Notes under the pieces: model-generated
The model's input: only the letters and a program-made list of their open reading frames with translations
Databases searched by the model: none
Told to the model about the DNA's origin: nothing
Translations under genes and position numbers: made by a program
NCBI RefSeq assembly: GCF_018446385.1
Contig: NC_055990.1
Location: forward strand, 23,183,558-23,247,557
Source: Zingiber officinale
Lineage: Eukaryota; Streptophyta; Magnoliopsida; Zingiberales; Zingiberaceae
Reading direction: 5' to 3'
DNA length: 64,000 bases
Shown: positions 10,830-21,489 of the stretch, one piece after another
Layout of the letters: each line of letters starts with the position of its first letter
How positions within the stretch are numbered: position 1 is the first letter of the stretch

Positions 10830-12160
10830 TGAGATGATGACGGAGGTGGTCCGGAACCCATCGACCAAAGCAGTGCCAATATCTCAGTGTGACGAGCCCA
10901 GTCATCCTCTCGTAGGTCTCGTCGTAGGTCGGAGATCTCCTGCCACACATCTCGCCATAAATCAGAGACCTCCTGTCGCACCTCTCGTCGGAGATCGGAG
11001 ACCTCTCGTCGTATGTCTCGGTGGAACTCGGAGGACTTCTACTGGAGGCTCGACATGGCTCTCTCTAGCCCGGATACTCGATCGGCTAGAGTGCGAGGAG
11101 TGGGACGTGGGGCTCAAGCTGGTGTTGGGGCAGGAGCGGCCTCGTCAGGAAAGAGTGCGAGATAGAACTCATCGGCCTCCTCCTGCTGTGCGTCTGGGTC
11201 AGGCTGGTGTTGTGCCTCCCTCTGCCAGGTCATGATACCCTCATCATCTATATGAATACTAGCTAGGGAAAAGTTCCTAGCTCCTATAATGTCAAACTCG
11301 GTCATATAGCGGATGTCACCTCTGGTGACATCAATGCCCAAAGAGGACATATATGCTGTCAGAATGTGACAGTAAGGCATATGAAATCATCCACTCGTCA
11401 CATATCTGACCGAGTAAATGATGGTGGAAAAGATATGCAGGCTAATGTCAATATCTAGCCTATGACACAGAGCATAGAGGAGAAAGGAATGGAATGGGCG
11501 CATCATCGCGATGTCGCGAGTTCTCAGTGGTAGAATGCAAAAGACTAAGACCCTATAAAGGGTGTAGTCCTGGACTCGAAGGGTAACTGACCTAAACTGG
11601 ATCACTGTGGGTACTCGCTCGCCCCCCAAAAAATACGAATAAATCGTATCAAGAGTGATATGCGAGTAGGGATCTCCAAAGGGTAGCTCCCTGGGAGGAT
11701 AGCATTGAAAGGGACAGGTAGACTCTCGTAACTCCAAAAACTCTCGGATGGCAGTGGGGGACAACGTGATATCAGTCCTAGTTGCCCTAGTAGTATAGGT
11801 AAAGTCGTCTACTTTTACTAGGTTGTTATAAAATTCTGCACACAAACTTATGTTTACTGAGCTAGTACATTCAACAAGGTTCTGAAGGTTGTAGTGGTTG
11901 ATGGCCTCCATAGCTGGAATGCAAGAGCGTAAAAAGAATGCTTTATCTATACATTTGGTCCTAATGGCCATGTAGATGGTTGACTCAAACTTAATCCTAA
12001 GCTCATCAGTGGGAATCCTAGGATCAACACTGGGAGTAGAGGGTCCAGCACCAGATTTAGAACGTTTCCTAAATTATATAATAAAATAATACTAATTAAA
12101 GAAAATAAACAGGCAATAATAAACTTTAAATAGAAGACAAGAATTTTACCGAGGAGTCAT
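10830..12160 (-). pseudogene. Element ORF2: resembles 'putative plant transposon protein' domain, with intron and C-terminal coiled coil
   Basis: Exon 1 (12150-12160) encodes MTPR up to a GTAAAA donor. Exon 2 starts at 12068 after TTTAG and continues in frame with KRSKSG and a Pro-rich segment, then the domain body. Recognisable parts are STIYMAIRTKCIDK, LCAEFYNNLVKV and ITLDTIYSYFLGGERVP. After an in-frame TGA near 11386 comes TRGDIRYMTEFDIIGARNFS. Two more stops (about 11112 and 11040) precede a heptad-rich tail (EVSDLRREV repeats) down to about 10840. The product is commonly found inside plant retrotransposons; its role is not known to me. The first stop looks like TGG to TGA, a C-to-T change on the plus strand. 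The family name is from memory; the splice model is seen directly. Confidence 0.65.
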
Positions 12161-12449
12161 TGCTAAAATAATTTTAGAACTGGCGACCTCGGTTGATTCG
12201 CGGCCGCGTATTAACCGTAGAACGAGAGAAAATTTTAATTTTGAATGCTTTCGCAGTAAAGCTTGGAGAAAGCTTGAACGAAAGCTTGGAGGTGCAAAGG
12301 AAGGGGGCGCCCTGCCCCCCCTATATATAGGGGAGTCCGGGGGCCCGAACCTGTTTCGGGCGCCCGGGGTCAAGTTGGGCGGGGCGCCCGGATACCCTCC
12401 AGGCGTCCCGGGTCTGTATACCAGGGGCACCCGCCCCTGATTTTTGACT

Positions 12450-13245
12450 CCGATATTGCTTTTTTTAAAAAAAAAAATTTAAGTTTAAATTTTTAAGTTT
12501 AAAAAAAATTAAGTTTTAATTTTAAAATAAGTTTAAAAAGTTGAAGTTTTATTTAAAATAAATTTTTAAGTTTAAGTTTTAATTTTAAAATTAATTTTTA
12601 AGTTAAAAAAAATTTAAATTTAAATTTTAAAATAAGTTTAAAAAAAATTTAAGTTTTAATTTAACATAAATTTTTAAGTTTTAATTTAAAATAAATTTTT
12701 AAGTTTAAGTTTTAATTTTAAAATTAATTTTTAAGTTTAAAAATATTTAAGTTTTAATTTTAAAATAAGTTTTAAAATAAAAATTTAAGTTTTAATTTAA
12801 CATAAATTTTTAAGTTTAAAAAAATTTAGGTTTTAATAAGTTTTAATTTTAAAATAAAAATTTAAGTTTTAATTTTAAAATAAAATTTTTAAGTTTTAAA
12901 AAAAATTAAGTTTTTAAAAATTAATTTTTAAGTTTAAAAAATTTAAGTTTTAAAATAAATTTTTAAGATTAAAAAAATAAATTTTTAAGTTTAAAAATTT
13001 AAGTTTTAATTTTAAAATAAGTTTTAATTTTAAAATAAAAATTTAAGTTTTAATTTTAAAATAATTTTAAGTTTAAAAAATTTAAGTTTTAATTAAAATA
13101 AATTTTTAAGTTAAAAAAATTTAAGTTAATTTTAATTTTATTTAATTTAATTTTAATTTGGTTTTAATTTGATTTGATTTTAATTTAATTTTAATTTTAT
13201 TTTATTTAATTTAATTTTAATTTAATTTGATTTTAATTTAATGTC
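12450..13245. repeat. Extreme A/T low-complexity tract ('aagttttaattttaaaataa' variants)
   Basis: About 800 bp made almost only of A and T with a recurring ~20-bp theme. It lies between gag and ORF2 of the middle element and is non-coding. It probably grew by slippage. Confidence 0.85.
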
Positions 13246-14270
13246 CTTAGTCATCTCACCCGATCTATGTTTTCAATCAGGGAATCCTATAATTTTGTGA
13301 GATGAATTAGATTCAATTTTGGAGTTTGTTTTTAACTTGTGTTAGATTCAGGTTTAGCTTTGGGTTCAACAAATAGGCGTTCTCTGGATAAACTTCTGGG
13401 CTATGGTGAGTCACTCGGACATCATTAAAGTAACCATGCCTTCGAGGTTTTCCAAATAGTCCTATCCACTGGACTTAGTACAAAACCTTGGTCTAACTGG
13501 TTAGGATTCATAAAGGGTAGCTTCGATTAGTTCCACTTAGCCAAATGCATCAAGTCGAAGCCATATCTTCCTAGACATGCATAGACTAAGCTTCCCTAAC
13601 GTACTATCATCCAATATTTCACCAGTACCATTTTTCAAGTTAAACTTGAACCCTTTTTAACTAATCCTAATTACCCTGCCGGGTAGGTTGGTTAGGGTTA
13701 CCCTGCCCGGGTAGGTTAGTTTTGGAGGTGCCAGCTATTCTGGAACCTCCCCCTGAATTAATTACCATTTAATTTAACTTTTTTCTCAGTTTATGTCTAT
13801 TTCTTTTATAATTAAATTTCACTTGATGACAGTTTACATTTTGTTGAGTTTTAATATGTTTAGATTTTAACCCTTTTGGTTTAGGTTTGTATTCTGGTTT
13901 ATTTAATTTATTTGACTTTATATAATATATTTTATCTTTAGGGATGTAGTATTGATTAAGTCCTACTTGCGTGTTTCGGAACTCAAGCTTGTTTTGTTGG
14001 TTTGTGTTGGGTTATTAATGATTTAAAAGTTTTAGTTGAACTTAATTTGTAACCAAGTCCAGTTTTGTTGTAACTTGCTTTTTGATTATTTAAAATTAAA
14101 TCTAAGTTCTTTGACCTCGTTGTGAATTTTTCTAACATTTCTTTTAAATTATTAATTTCTATTTTTAGTGATAGATTCTCCTCCTCAAGTGTTAGATCTT
14201 GAGTTGGACTTGAGTTTTTGATTTGTTCCTTGAGGTCTTGATTTTCCTCGAGGAGTGACTTATTTTCATT

Positions 14271-15437
14271 TTATATTTTTACTAATTTATTATTTAAGTA
14301 GGAAATAATATTAAAAAATTTCCTGTTTAGATTTCGGTATACCTCTTCGGAACCTTCGAAAACGAGTACGGACTCGTGGCTTAATTCGGGTTCAGACTCG
14401 TCTTCCGATTCATCCTCTGATTCTTCTTCGCGGGCCATCAGCGCGAGGTAACTCTGGTTCTTTTGTTCTTCGGCTTCCGATTCATCCGAGGAAGTGTCGT
14501 CCCACGTCGCTTTGAACGCCTTCTTTTTTATCATCTTCGGTTTGTCGTTCTTCAGTTTCGGGCACTCATTTTTATAGTGGCCCTTTTTGTTGCATCCGAA
14601 GCACGTCACGCTCCTTGATTCGGGGGAGTCGATTTTCTGAAGGTCTTTATTGCTAAAGCTCCTCTTTCTCCTGGTGAACATTTTCCTTACCAAGTTCACC
14701 AGGTACTCTTCATCTTCAGAGTCCTGGTTAGAATCTCCTTCAGGTTCAGGCTTGTTCTTCTTTTCTTTGGAGGAACCTGCAAACAAAGCAACTCCTTTCT
14801 CGGCCCCGACGTTAGTTTGTTCGTGTAGTTCTAATTCACAAAACAACTCGTCTAATTTAAGTTTAGATAAATTTTTAGAGATTTTGTAGGCATCTATGAT
14901 AGATGCCCACAAACTATTACGTGGAAATGCGTTTAATGCATACCTTATTAAGTCTCGTTTCTCCATTTGGTGGCCAATGGCGTGGAGCCCATTGAGGATG
15001 TCCTTGATCCTCGCGTGAAGCTGACTTGCAGTTTCCCCTTCCGACATTTTTATATTAAATATTTTATTTAATAATAAGTGTCGTTTTGTTACCTTAGCGT
15101 CGCTCGTTCCTTCGTGCAACTCGATCAGTTTGTCTCACAACTCTTTGGCGTTCTTATGTGGCCCGACTCGGTTTAGTTCTTCTCTAGTCAGCCCGCACTG
15201 TAGAGTGTTGATTGCCTTGTTCTCTGTTGATGCCTTCTTTTTTAGGTCTGATGTCCAATCTTCTAGATCCAGTAGATTCCCGGAACTGTCTACTGGTATT
15301 TTGTAGGGTCTGGTGACGCTCATCCACTGGTCGAAGTCTATCTTGAGATACACTTCCATTCACTTCTTCCAGTACGGGAAGTCATCCCCGTTGAAGAGGG
15401 GAGGACACACTGTGCTGAATCCTTCAAGTTGAGACAT
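14271..15437 (-). pseudogene. copia-type Gag polyprotein, two in-frame stops
   Basis: Gag forms the virus-like particle and packages element RNA. The frame starts ATG TCT CAA at 15437 (MSQLEGFS, then NGDDFPYWKK). It runs through DLEDWTSDLKKKA, LTREELNRVGPHKNAKEL and ELHEGTSDAKVTKRHLL, the usual UBN2-type Gag body. It ends with a CCHC zinc knuckle CFGCNKKGHYKNEC (about 14560-14603) and an acidic tail (KATWDDTSSDESE, then ESEDESEDESEPE). TGA stops follow WKK (about 15360) and KEL (15135), the latter where relatives have Trp. After the acidic tail the frame ends at 14271 without a protease or integrase. About 388 codons. Confidence 0.85.
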
Positions 15438-16336
15438 TTTCATCTTGCACACAAGTAAACAACTAGACAATAAAAAGTCCCAAGACTTGGTCTTGGATTA
15501 GCAGCGTGGGAAGAAAAAGATGATAGAAAGATCTAAATGAGTGTTGCACTAAATTAGATAACGAAGAAAAGATCTTTCCAAAAAGGTAAGATTACCGGTT
15601 TGGAATTATGCGGAAAAAAAATTAAAAACCAAAAAAAAAAAACTTAACAGAAAGTTCACCCTGTTAGGATCTCTCGTACTCGGCTAGAGAGGGGGGTGTG
15701 AATAGCCGACCCCCAAATCGTCGCGTTTCTACAAACTAGGTTAGCGCAGCGGAAAATAACACGTAGAAACAAAGGAAAAGAAGACAAACCTCAAACAAAC
15801 CGATGTAACGAGGTTCGGAGATTAGGGCTCCTACTCCTCGGCGTGTCCGTAAGGTGGACGAGTCCAGTCAATCCGTCGATGGATGAGTCCCCGGAAAATC
15901 GGCTAAAAATAACTCCTTATGGGTGGAGAAACCTCGCCACAATACTCTTGCAACAGCAAGATGAATGTACAAGAAATACAAGAACGCAGAAGACAATACA
16001 AGTGTAAAAGCAATCTTGCCTTCTCGTCGACTGGAAGAAGCAACAGCTCCAAGCACCTACAACAGCAGATGATCCAGCCGGAAGCTCACGCGAAGCTTGC
16101 GAAGAAGAGCTCAACAAAGCTCAAGCACCAGAACAGCAGCTCTGTAGCAGAAGAGAAGAAGAAGAACCTCTTTCACAGAAGATGCCCTCGTCTCCTTTAT
16201 ACCTGCGAAGAAGAAACAGCGAAGAAACTAGCCGTTGCGTTGCAACGGCTAGAACCCTGATCGGTCTGTGGACCGATCAGGCCCTGATCGGTCCCGAACA
16301 TCGATCGGTCGTAACCATCTGCGTACTACGATCGAT

Positions 16337-16373
16337 GCGTGGACCGATCGAATACCATTGGATCGGTCCACGC
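16337..16373. repeat. Perfect 13-bp inverted repeat in solo LTR
   Basis: GCGTGGACCGATC and GATCGGTCCACGC are separated by 11 bp, within a region of many 'gatcggtc' words (16256-16560). Confidence 0.8.
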
Positions 16374-16564
16374 ACCGATCCCAACTCTTAGCTTTGAAGC
16401 TCTTCCTTCCGCGACATCGTCTCGATCGGCCGCCACGGCCGTCGAGCTCCTGATCGTCCGGAACCGTCGGCGCTCTTCTCGCCGATCACCGGTCGGCGGA
16501 TCGTCGATACCGATCGATAGTACATCGATTCTTGATCGGTCACGCATCGATCGAGATAACTAGT

Positions 16565-17185
16565 GACTTGGTTTTGCCCAAACCAAGTCCCAAGCCTTCA
16601 AACCAACATTCGGTCAACTTCGACCTGTTGGTACTTCATTCCTAGCATCGGTCATCCCTTGACTGCTAGAATTCCCGCCAAGTGTCCGGTCAATCCCTTT
16701 GACCTACTTGGACTTTCCTCAACGCCGGATGTCCGATCATCCCGATCCATCTGGATTTTCCCTTCCCAGCTTCACTCACCGGACTTTCACCGCCTCACTC
16801 AGGATTTCCACCGCCTAACATCCAGTTAGGACTTTCTCCTCCTCTACACTCAGGACTTTCCAACCGCCTAACATCCAGTTAGGACTTTCCCTTGGCTTCA
16901 CTCACCAAGACTTTCCACTAACATCCAGTTAGGACTTTCCCTTGCTTCACCTCAGGACTTTCCAACTGCCTAACATCCCAGTTAGGACTTTCCCACTGCC
17001 TGGCTTCACTCACCAGGACTTTCCACACTGCCTAACATCCCAGTTAGGACTTTCACACTGCCTGGCTTAACTCACCAGGACTTTTTCCCGTGCCAAACTC
17101 CCTGTTTGGACTTTCCCAGTGCCAAGTCTCCATACTTGGACTTTTCGCTTGCCAAGCTCCCTGCTTGGACTTTTCCCGAATCAGG
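16565..17185. repeat. Tandem hairpin array in solo LTR
   Basis: A run of hairpin units follow one another: ACTTGGTTT/AAACCAAGT, CCAACA/TGTTGG, CTAGCA/TGCTAG, CCAAGT/ACTTGG with a 'tccggtca...ttgacc' loop. Shorter-loop units then alternate: CCTAAC/GTTAGG (at least five times), CCTGG/CCAGG, CCAAAC/GTTTGG, CCAAGT/ACTTGG and CCAAGC/GCTTGG. Each unit is followed by 'gactttc' or 'gactttt'. The architecture is as in the middle element's LTR, with different arms. Confidence 0.85.
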
Positions 17186-17398
17186 TCAACCTTGACCTAA
17201 GGTTGCACCTACAATCTCCCAAACACCTATTCTTGTCAAACATCAAGAATACAACTCTCTTCTCGTCAAACATCGTCAAACATCAAAACATAACTCGAGT
17301 CAAGTCAACTCGAGTCTGGTCAACCAAGTCAACTTTGACCTAAGGTTGCACCAACACACCCCTTGTCTGATTGGTGGTTGCACCAAATCAGAGCAGTA

Positions 17399-17415
17399 CC
17401 TGCTCTGATACTACT
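17399..17415 (-). other. Primer binding site of middle element
   Basis: On minus, TAGTATCAGAGCAGG follows the 5' LTR and resembles the TGGTATCAGAGC complement of initiator tRNA-Met used by plant retrotransposons. Confidence 0.75.
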
Positions 17416-18501
17416 TGTTAGATCGTAAGCGTTCGATAGAGGGGGGTGTGAATATCGATTAAAACTTTCATTCGAAAAGAGTTAAGCGCACAGCGGAAAT
17501 AGAGTAAAGACAAAGTAAGAAAGCAAGGCAAGGCTAACACAGTTTGATTTTATTTGGTTCGGAGACTCCTACTTCAAGGCCCGCACTCGTCGAGTGCTTT
17601 CGTTGGGCAATCCACTAGCAGTTCGAATATTTGATTACAGAAAGTTAAGTACAGAAGTGCTAACGAAGATAAAACAAAGCTTATACCGACAAAGGAGGAA
17701 ATTAAAAGAACAGGAGCGAGTTGTCGGAGCTTCGTTAGCGTCGCAGGAGCGCAGAGCAGCAGGGCAAGCAGTAGAAGATCTCTTTTTCAATTGTTGTTTG
17801 GAAGCTCCCCTCTGACCCTCCTTTTATATGAGGCTCAAGGTGCCCCGGATCCCTTCCGGGCGCCCTGGTGAGACGTGGCAGGTCCAACCAACAAGCTCCA
17901 CGTGGCGATGCGCGATCTGGATAAAATCACCTCCCGGGCGCCCGGATCCCTTCCGAGCGCCCGGACCACCTTTCTCCAGAAACCAGCTTTCCTGCAAGAC
18001 AAGGTTAGTCCGAGGTGAATAAATAGTGTATATCCTGCAAAACAGAGTGTTAGCACAGTTCATAAGTTTGACATAAAAAGTATGACTTAGATTCCGTCTT
18101 TCCGAGATCAGAATCTAGTCACGATCTCGACTTAGAGATCCGAAATGGATCTAAGCCGGATCGACGCCTAATGTTCCCTTCCCGGGAACGCGTCCTCACA
18201 GTCACTCCCTTCCAGTGACTTACCTTCACTTACCTGCCAGACGTCCAGTCAGCCCTTCGACCCGTCTGGACTTCTCGCCAAGCGTCCGGTCAGCCCGTCG
18301 ACCCGCTTGGACTTCTCGCCAGCTATTCGGTCAGCCCGTCGACCTAGCTGGACTTCTTTCCAGACATCCGGTCAACCCGTTGACATGTCTGGACTTCGTC
18401 TGCACACTCGGTCAGAGTGTTAGATCACAACAAACCTAACTTAATCCGATTTGTCATTCATCAAAACCCGAGTTAGACCGTTAGTGCTAACCGCACCAAC
18501 A
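17416..18501 (-). repeat. 5' LTR of middle element
   Basis: 1086 bp, partner of 8306-9399 with mostly scattered substitutions and a few indels. It contains the same hairpin array at about 18236-18421. Confidence 0.9.
18236..18421. repeat. Tandem hairpin array in LTR (right copy)
   Basis: Units in order have arms CCAGACG/CGTCTGG, CCAAGCG/CGCTTGG, CCAGCTA/TAGCTGG, CCAGACA/TGTCTGG and ACACTC/GAGTGT. All 7-bp arms pair perfectly. Loops are near constant and contain an inner GGTC/GACC pair (GGTCAACCCGTTGACA in unit 4). Confidence 0.88.
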
Positions 18502-18506
18502 GTAAA

Positions 18507-19389
18507 AACACATAATGTTGAAAAATAAGTGTAGGTAAGATTTTTTAATGAAAGAAAATTTAAATATACCTCCCCCTAAACTTAACATTCTTCTCCCCCT
18601 TTAATCACATAAAAAATGGGGTGCTTTTAACAAGTCTAAGGTAATTTTTTAAAAAAATTTCTAAGTAAGAAAAAACATATTTAAAAAACTTTCCAAAAAA
18701 AATAAGTTAAGAATTTAGGGCAACGGAATAAGAAAAAAATGTTTTTCAAGGTTTGAGACATATTTCAAAATTTTCAACAGAAAATAAAAATTTTCATAAG
18801 TGTCGAAGAAAAAATTTTAAAAAAATTCTAAGTTTTCGTAAACATGAATATTTTTGAAAATATTTTCTAAGAAAAAAATGTTTAAAAGACTTTTTAAAGC
18901 ATTATTAGATTTCAACCTTAATGCTTTGTCAGAAAGTTAATTAAATATTTTATTTCAATATTTTGCCTTCCAGGTCGTGGCGAGGCACTAGGTCTTCTTG
19001 GTTATTGGAGCAACAACCACTTCCTTAGACAAAGCCTTATAAAGAAATTCACTGTTTAAAATTCTCGCTGAAAAGCGCTAAATTTAATTAACAGTTCAAG
19101 TTAAACACGACTTTGGAACTCAATATAGATTTCATCCTACAGGGTTAATCAGGTATTTTCTAAGTACATAAACTTTTGATATTTTCTAATCTGACTTTTA
19201 TGAAACCTATAGTACTAGTTTAATCCCTTATAATTTCTAAAAGCAGAAAAATTTGAACGGGTAGAGTTTTTCAATTTTTCTATATCTTCTTTTAATTTTT
19301 CATTTTCAAGTTTAATTTTATCAAAATCCTCTATCAGACATGATTTTGCTAAAGTTCTTTTTATTTCTAAGTTTTCATTTTTTAATTTA
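18507..19389. other. A/T-rich internal region of outer element
   Basis: Resumption of the outer element's internal sequence after the inserted element. It is low-complexity A/T sequence with no ORF of note. Confidence 0.6.
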
Positions 19390-20547
19390 TTATTTTAATT
19401 TTTTATTTATATAAGACTTTGTCATAGCCTTAATACCGAAATAAAGCTGATCAGGAGGTAAGAGACATACCTCACTTACCATATCAGACTTGAAGCCTGA
19501 CTCTCCCCCTGCTTCGCTACATTTATCTGAAGTCGCTCCCCCTTCATCGATGCTAGGTTCCGATGTACTTTGTCCTTCATAGCTCACCATCAGTGCTAGT
19601 CCGGCATATTCTTGTACTTCAGATTTAGACGATGAAGTGTCGTCCCAAGTAGCTTTTAGATTCTTGTGCTTCTTAGGTATCTTCACTTTGTCCTTCTTGT
19701 GTTCTGGGCAGTCCTCTTTTAAGTGTCCTTCTTTTTGACACCGGTAGCAACGAACCCCTTCTTCTATTTCTTAGATTCTTCTTATTCTACATTTCTTTAA
19801 ATTTATTAGATCAAAAGAATTTTTTAAAATTCCTTACCATATACGCTTCTTGATCTTCTTCTAAGTCTAACTCGGGTTCATCCTTCTTGGTTGCGTTTAG
19901 CGCCATTATCTGACTTGATTCCTTTGTTGTCCCTGTACATCTGGTTTCATGTAATTCAAGAGTAGAAAATAACTCTTCTAGGGTACTTACCTCCAAGTCC
20001 TTTGAAATATAGTTGGCGTCGATGATTGACGTCCATTTTGGAGTTCTGGGAAAGACATTGAGTGCGTAGCGTACGGTGTCTCGGTTGGTTACCGTTTCAC
20101 CGAGGTTCTCGAGTCCAGTAATTAATTCTTTTACCTTTGTTGTAGATCGGCTACTTTCTCACCTCTTTCCAGACGAATATTTGTCAGCTTGTTCCAAAGT
20201 ATATCTCTTCTAGCAAGCTTGGCTTCGGATGTGCCTTCGTGAAGCTCCAGTAATTTTTCCCAGAGTTCTTTGGCCGACGAGTAGCTTCCGATGCGGTTGA
20301 CTTCTTGAGGCGGCAGTATGCTCAACAAGTGATACTCCGCTCGGTTATTTTCTACAGAGTCATTCTACTCCTTCTTTGTCCAAAGACTCTCTTCTTTTTC
20401 TTCTCCATTTTGATTTGTCGGAACTACAAAACCGTACTTTATTATTAAACAAATTTTGAAATTGGTTTTTAGAAATACCTCCATACGATGCTTCCAGTAT
20501 GCGAAGTCCTCCTCGAATTTTGGTGGAACGATGCTTGGTCCGGCCAT
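19390..20547 (-). pseudogene. copia-type Gag of outer element, degenerate
   Basis: The likely start is ATG at 20547 (MAGPSIVPPKFEEDFAYWKHRMEVFL). Recognisable Gag blocks follow in broken frames: LPPQEVNRIGSYSSAKELWEKLLELHEGTSEAKLARR (in part), ERGEKVADLQQR, STLEELFSTLELHE, a knuckle CYRCQKEGHLKEDC (about 19706-19750) and KATWDDTSSSKSE. Frames change around 20365, 20130, 19996 and 19800, so it cannot make one protein. It is related to but distinct from the gag at 14271-15437. Confidence 0.78.
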
Positions 20548-20593
20548 TGGTTGCTTGCTTCGATAGACGGTTAGTCCTTCTGAAGCGTCCTCA

Positions 20594-20606
20594 CTCTGAT
20601 ACCACT
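20594..20606 (-). other. Primer binding site of outer element
   Basis: On minus, AGTGGTATCAGAGT directly follows the 5' LTR and matches the initiator tRNA-Met primer site. Confidence 0.8.
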
Positions 20607-21489
20607 TGTTGGTCCCTTTGGAAGCCGGCAAGAGGGGAGGGGTGAATTGCCCTAAAAAATAAAACAATCCCTTTCTCGCATTTTCAACTAAAACACTTGC
20701 ATAAACAGAGCAAACAAAATAGAACAAAGAAAATGAGGCTCACAATTTACTTGGTTACAACCGGGGAGATTGTTAATCCAAGGAAGATGAAAAGCATACT
20801 AAAAAAATCTACTCTAGGCGGAGAAACCTCTTACAACGTTGACACACAAGAAATAGAAGCTTAACTCTAAAATGGAGCATACATGTGCTAGAATTAAATT
20901 ACTTATGATTGATGAAAAGCTTCTGGATCAAGACTATATTTATAGCCTTAGTCGGGGCGACCCGAAAAGGTTCCGGGCGCCCTAGGGGGGATAAAACTAC
21001 GCAACGGATCACGCTTGACGCGATCTGGTAAAAAAGCGGACTCCGGGCGCCCGGAATGAATCCGGGCGCCTGGACCACTAAGTCAACCTAGTTGACTTTT
21101 TGGTCCGGGCCTTCTGCTCCGGTGCTGCTCGCCTTGGTCCAGGTCTTCCGCTCCAGCTCCGCTAGCTTGGGTGATCTCGACCATCATGAATAAGGCTCAC
21201 CCGAACCCAACTTCCGACCTTCTTCTCGAGCAGCCTTCCTTCCCAATTTCTCGTCCCTCGAACGTCGCGTATGTTCTTCTTGCCCACCAGTGTACTCTTC
21301 CGCGGTCACCTCATCCCTCGGACGCACCGAACCTGTCGGCTCTCTCGTCATGCCGTCCTTCTCACTAGCCGCATCTTCCGCTCGACTTCTTGTGTTCCTA
21401 AACTCCTACACACTTAGACACAAGGGTTAAACAACATAGGACCTAACTTAACTTGTTTGGTCATATCAAAACACCTTGGGGTTCCAACA
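20607..21489 (-). repeat. 5' LTR of outer element
   Basis: 883 bp, partner of 7371-8243. It ends GATTCCAACA-like (GGTTCCAACA here) next to TSD GAGGT. Confidence 0.9.

Larger units (their letters stand above)
15662..17356 (-). mobile_element. Solo LTR nested in the leader of the middle element
   Basis: 1695 bp, TGTTAGGATC...GCACCAACA, flanked by perfect TSDs CACCC (15657-15661, 17357-17361). No internal region remains, so it is a product of LTR-LTR recombination. Orientation is inferred from similarity to the surrounding LTRs: the 'agaggggggtgtgaat' block is near the left end and the hairpin array towards the right. A revcomp TATA-like 'CAGGTATAAAGG' lies near 16195. The many ORFs around 15917-16829 are not conserved as protein. 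Confidence 0.9.
8306..18501 (-). mobile_element. Middle copia-type LTR retrotransposon, gag plus ORF2, no pol
   Basis: LTRs 8306-9399 (1094 bp) and 17416-18501 (1086 bp) start TGTT(G/A)GATCG and end GCACCAACA. Perfect TSDs GTAAA lie at 8301-8305 and 18502-18506. The element is inserted in the outer element's internal region. On minus the order is 5' LTR, primer site, leader (with an inserted solo LTR 15662-17356), gag 15437-14271, a long AT-rich tract, a spliced ORF2 (12160 to about 10830), another AT-rich tract, polypurine tract, 3' LTR. No polymerase domain is visible in any frame, so it is a gag-bearing non-autonomous element (compare TR-GAG elements). Confidence 0.92.
7371..21489 (-). mobile_element. 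Outer copia-type LTR retrotransposon, gag-only, containing a nested element
   Basis: LTRs at 7371-8243 and 20607-21489 begin TGTTGGTCCC and end CCAACA and are flanked by perfect 5-bp TSDs GAGGT (7366-7370, 21490-21494). The minus orientation follows from a tRNA-Met-type primer site at the right LTR and a polypurine tract at the left LTR. Only about 2.2 kb of internal sequence belongs to it (8244-8305 and 18507-20606); the rest is a second element inserted at GTAAA. Internal coding is limited to a decayed gag, with no integrase, reverse transcriptase or RNase H, so it depended on an autonomous relative. Confidence 0.92.

Noticed and set aside
12146..12430. 94-residue Pro/Gly-rich minus ORF upstream of ORF2
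   Set aside because: Only its last four codons (MTPR) belong to the ORF2 model; the rest is leader sequence.
15917..16829. Several overlapping ORFs (some with Arg/Ser/Asp-rich repeats)
   Set aside because: They arise from 'gatcggtc' repeats in a solo LTR and match no domain.
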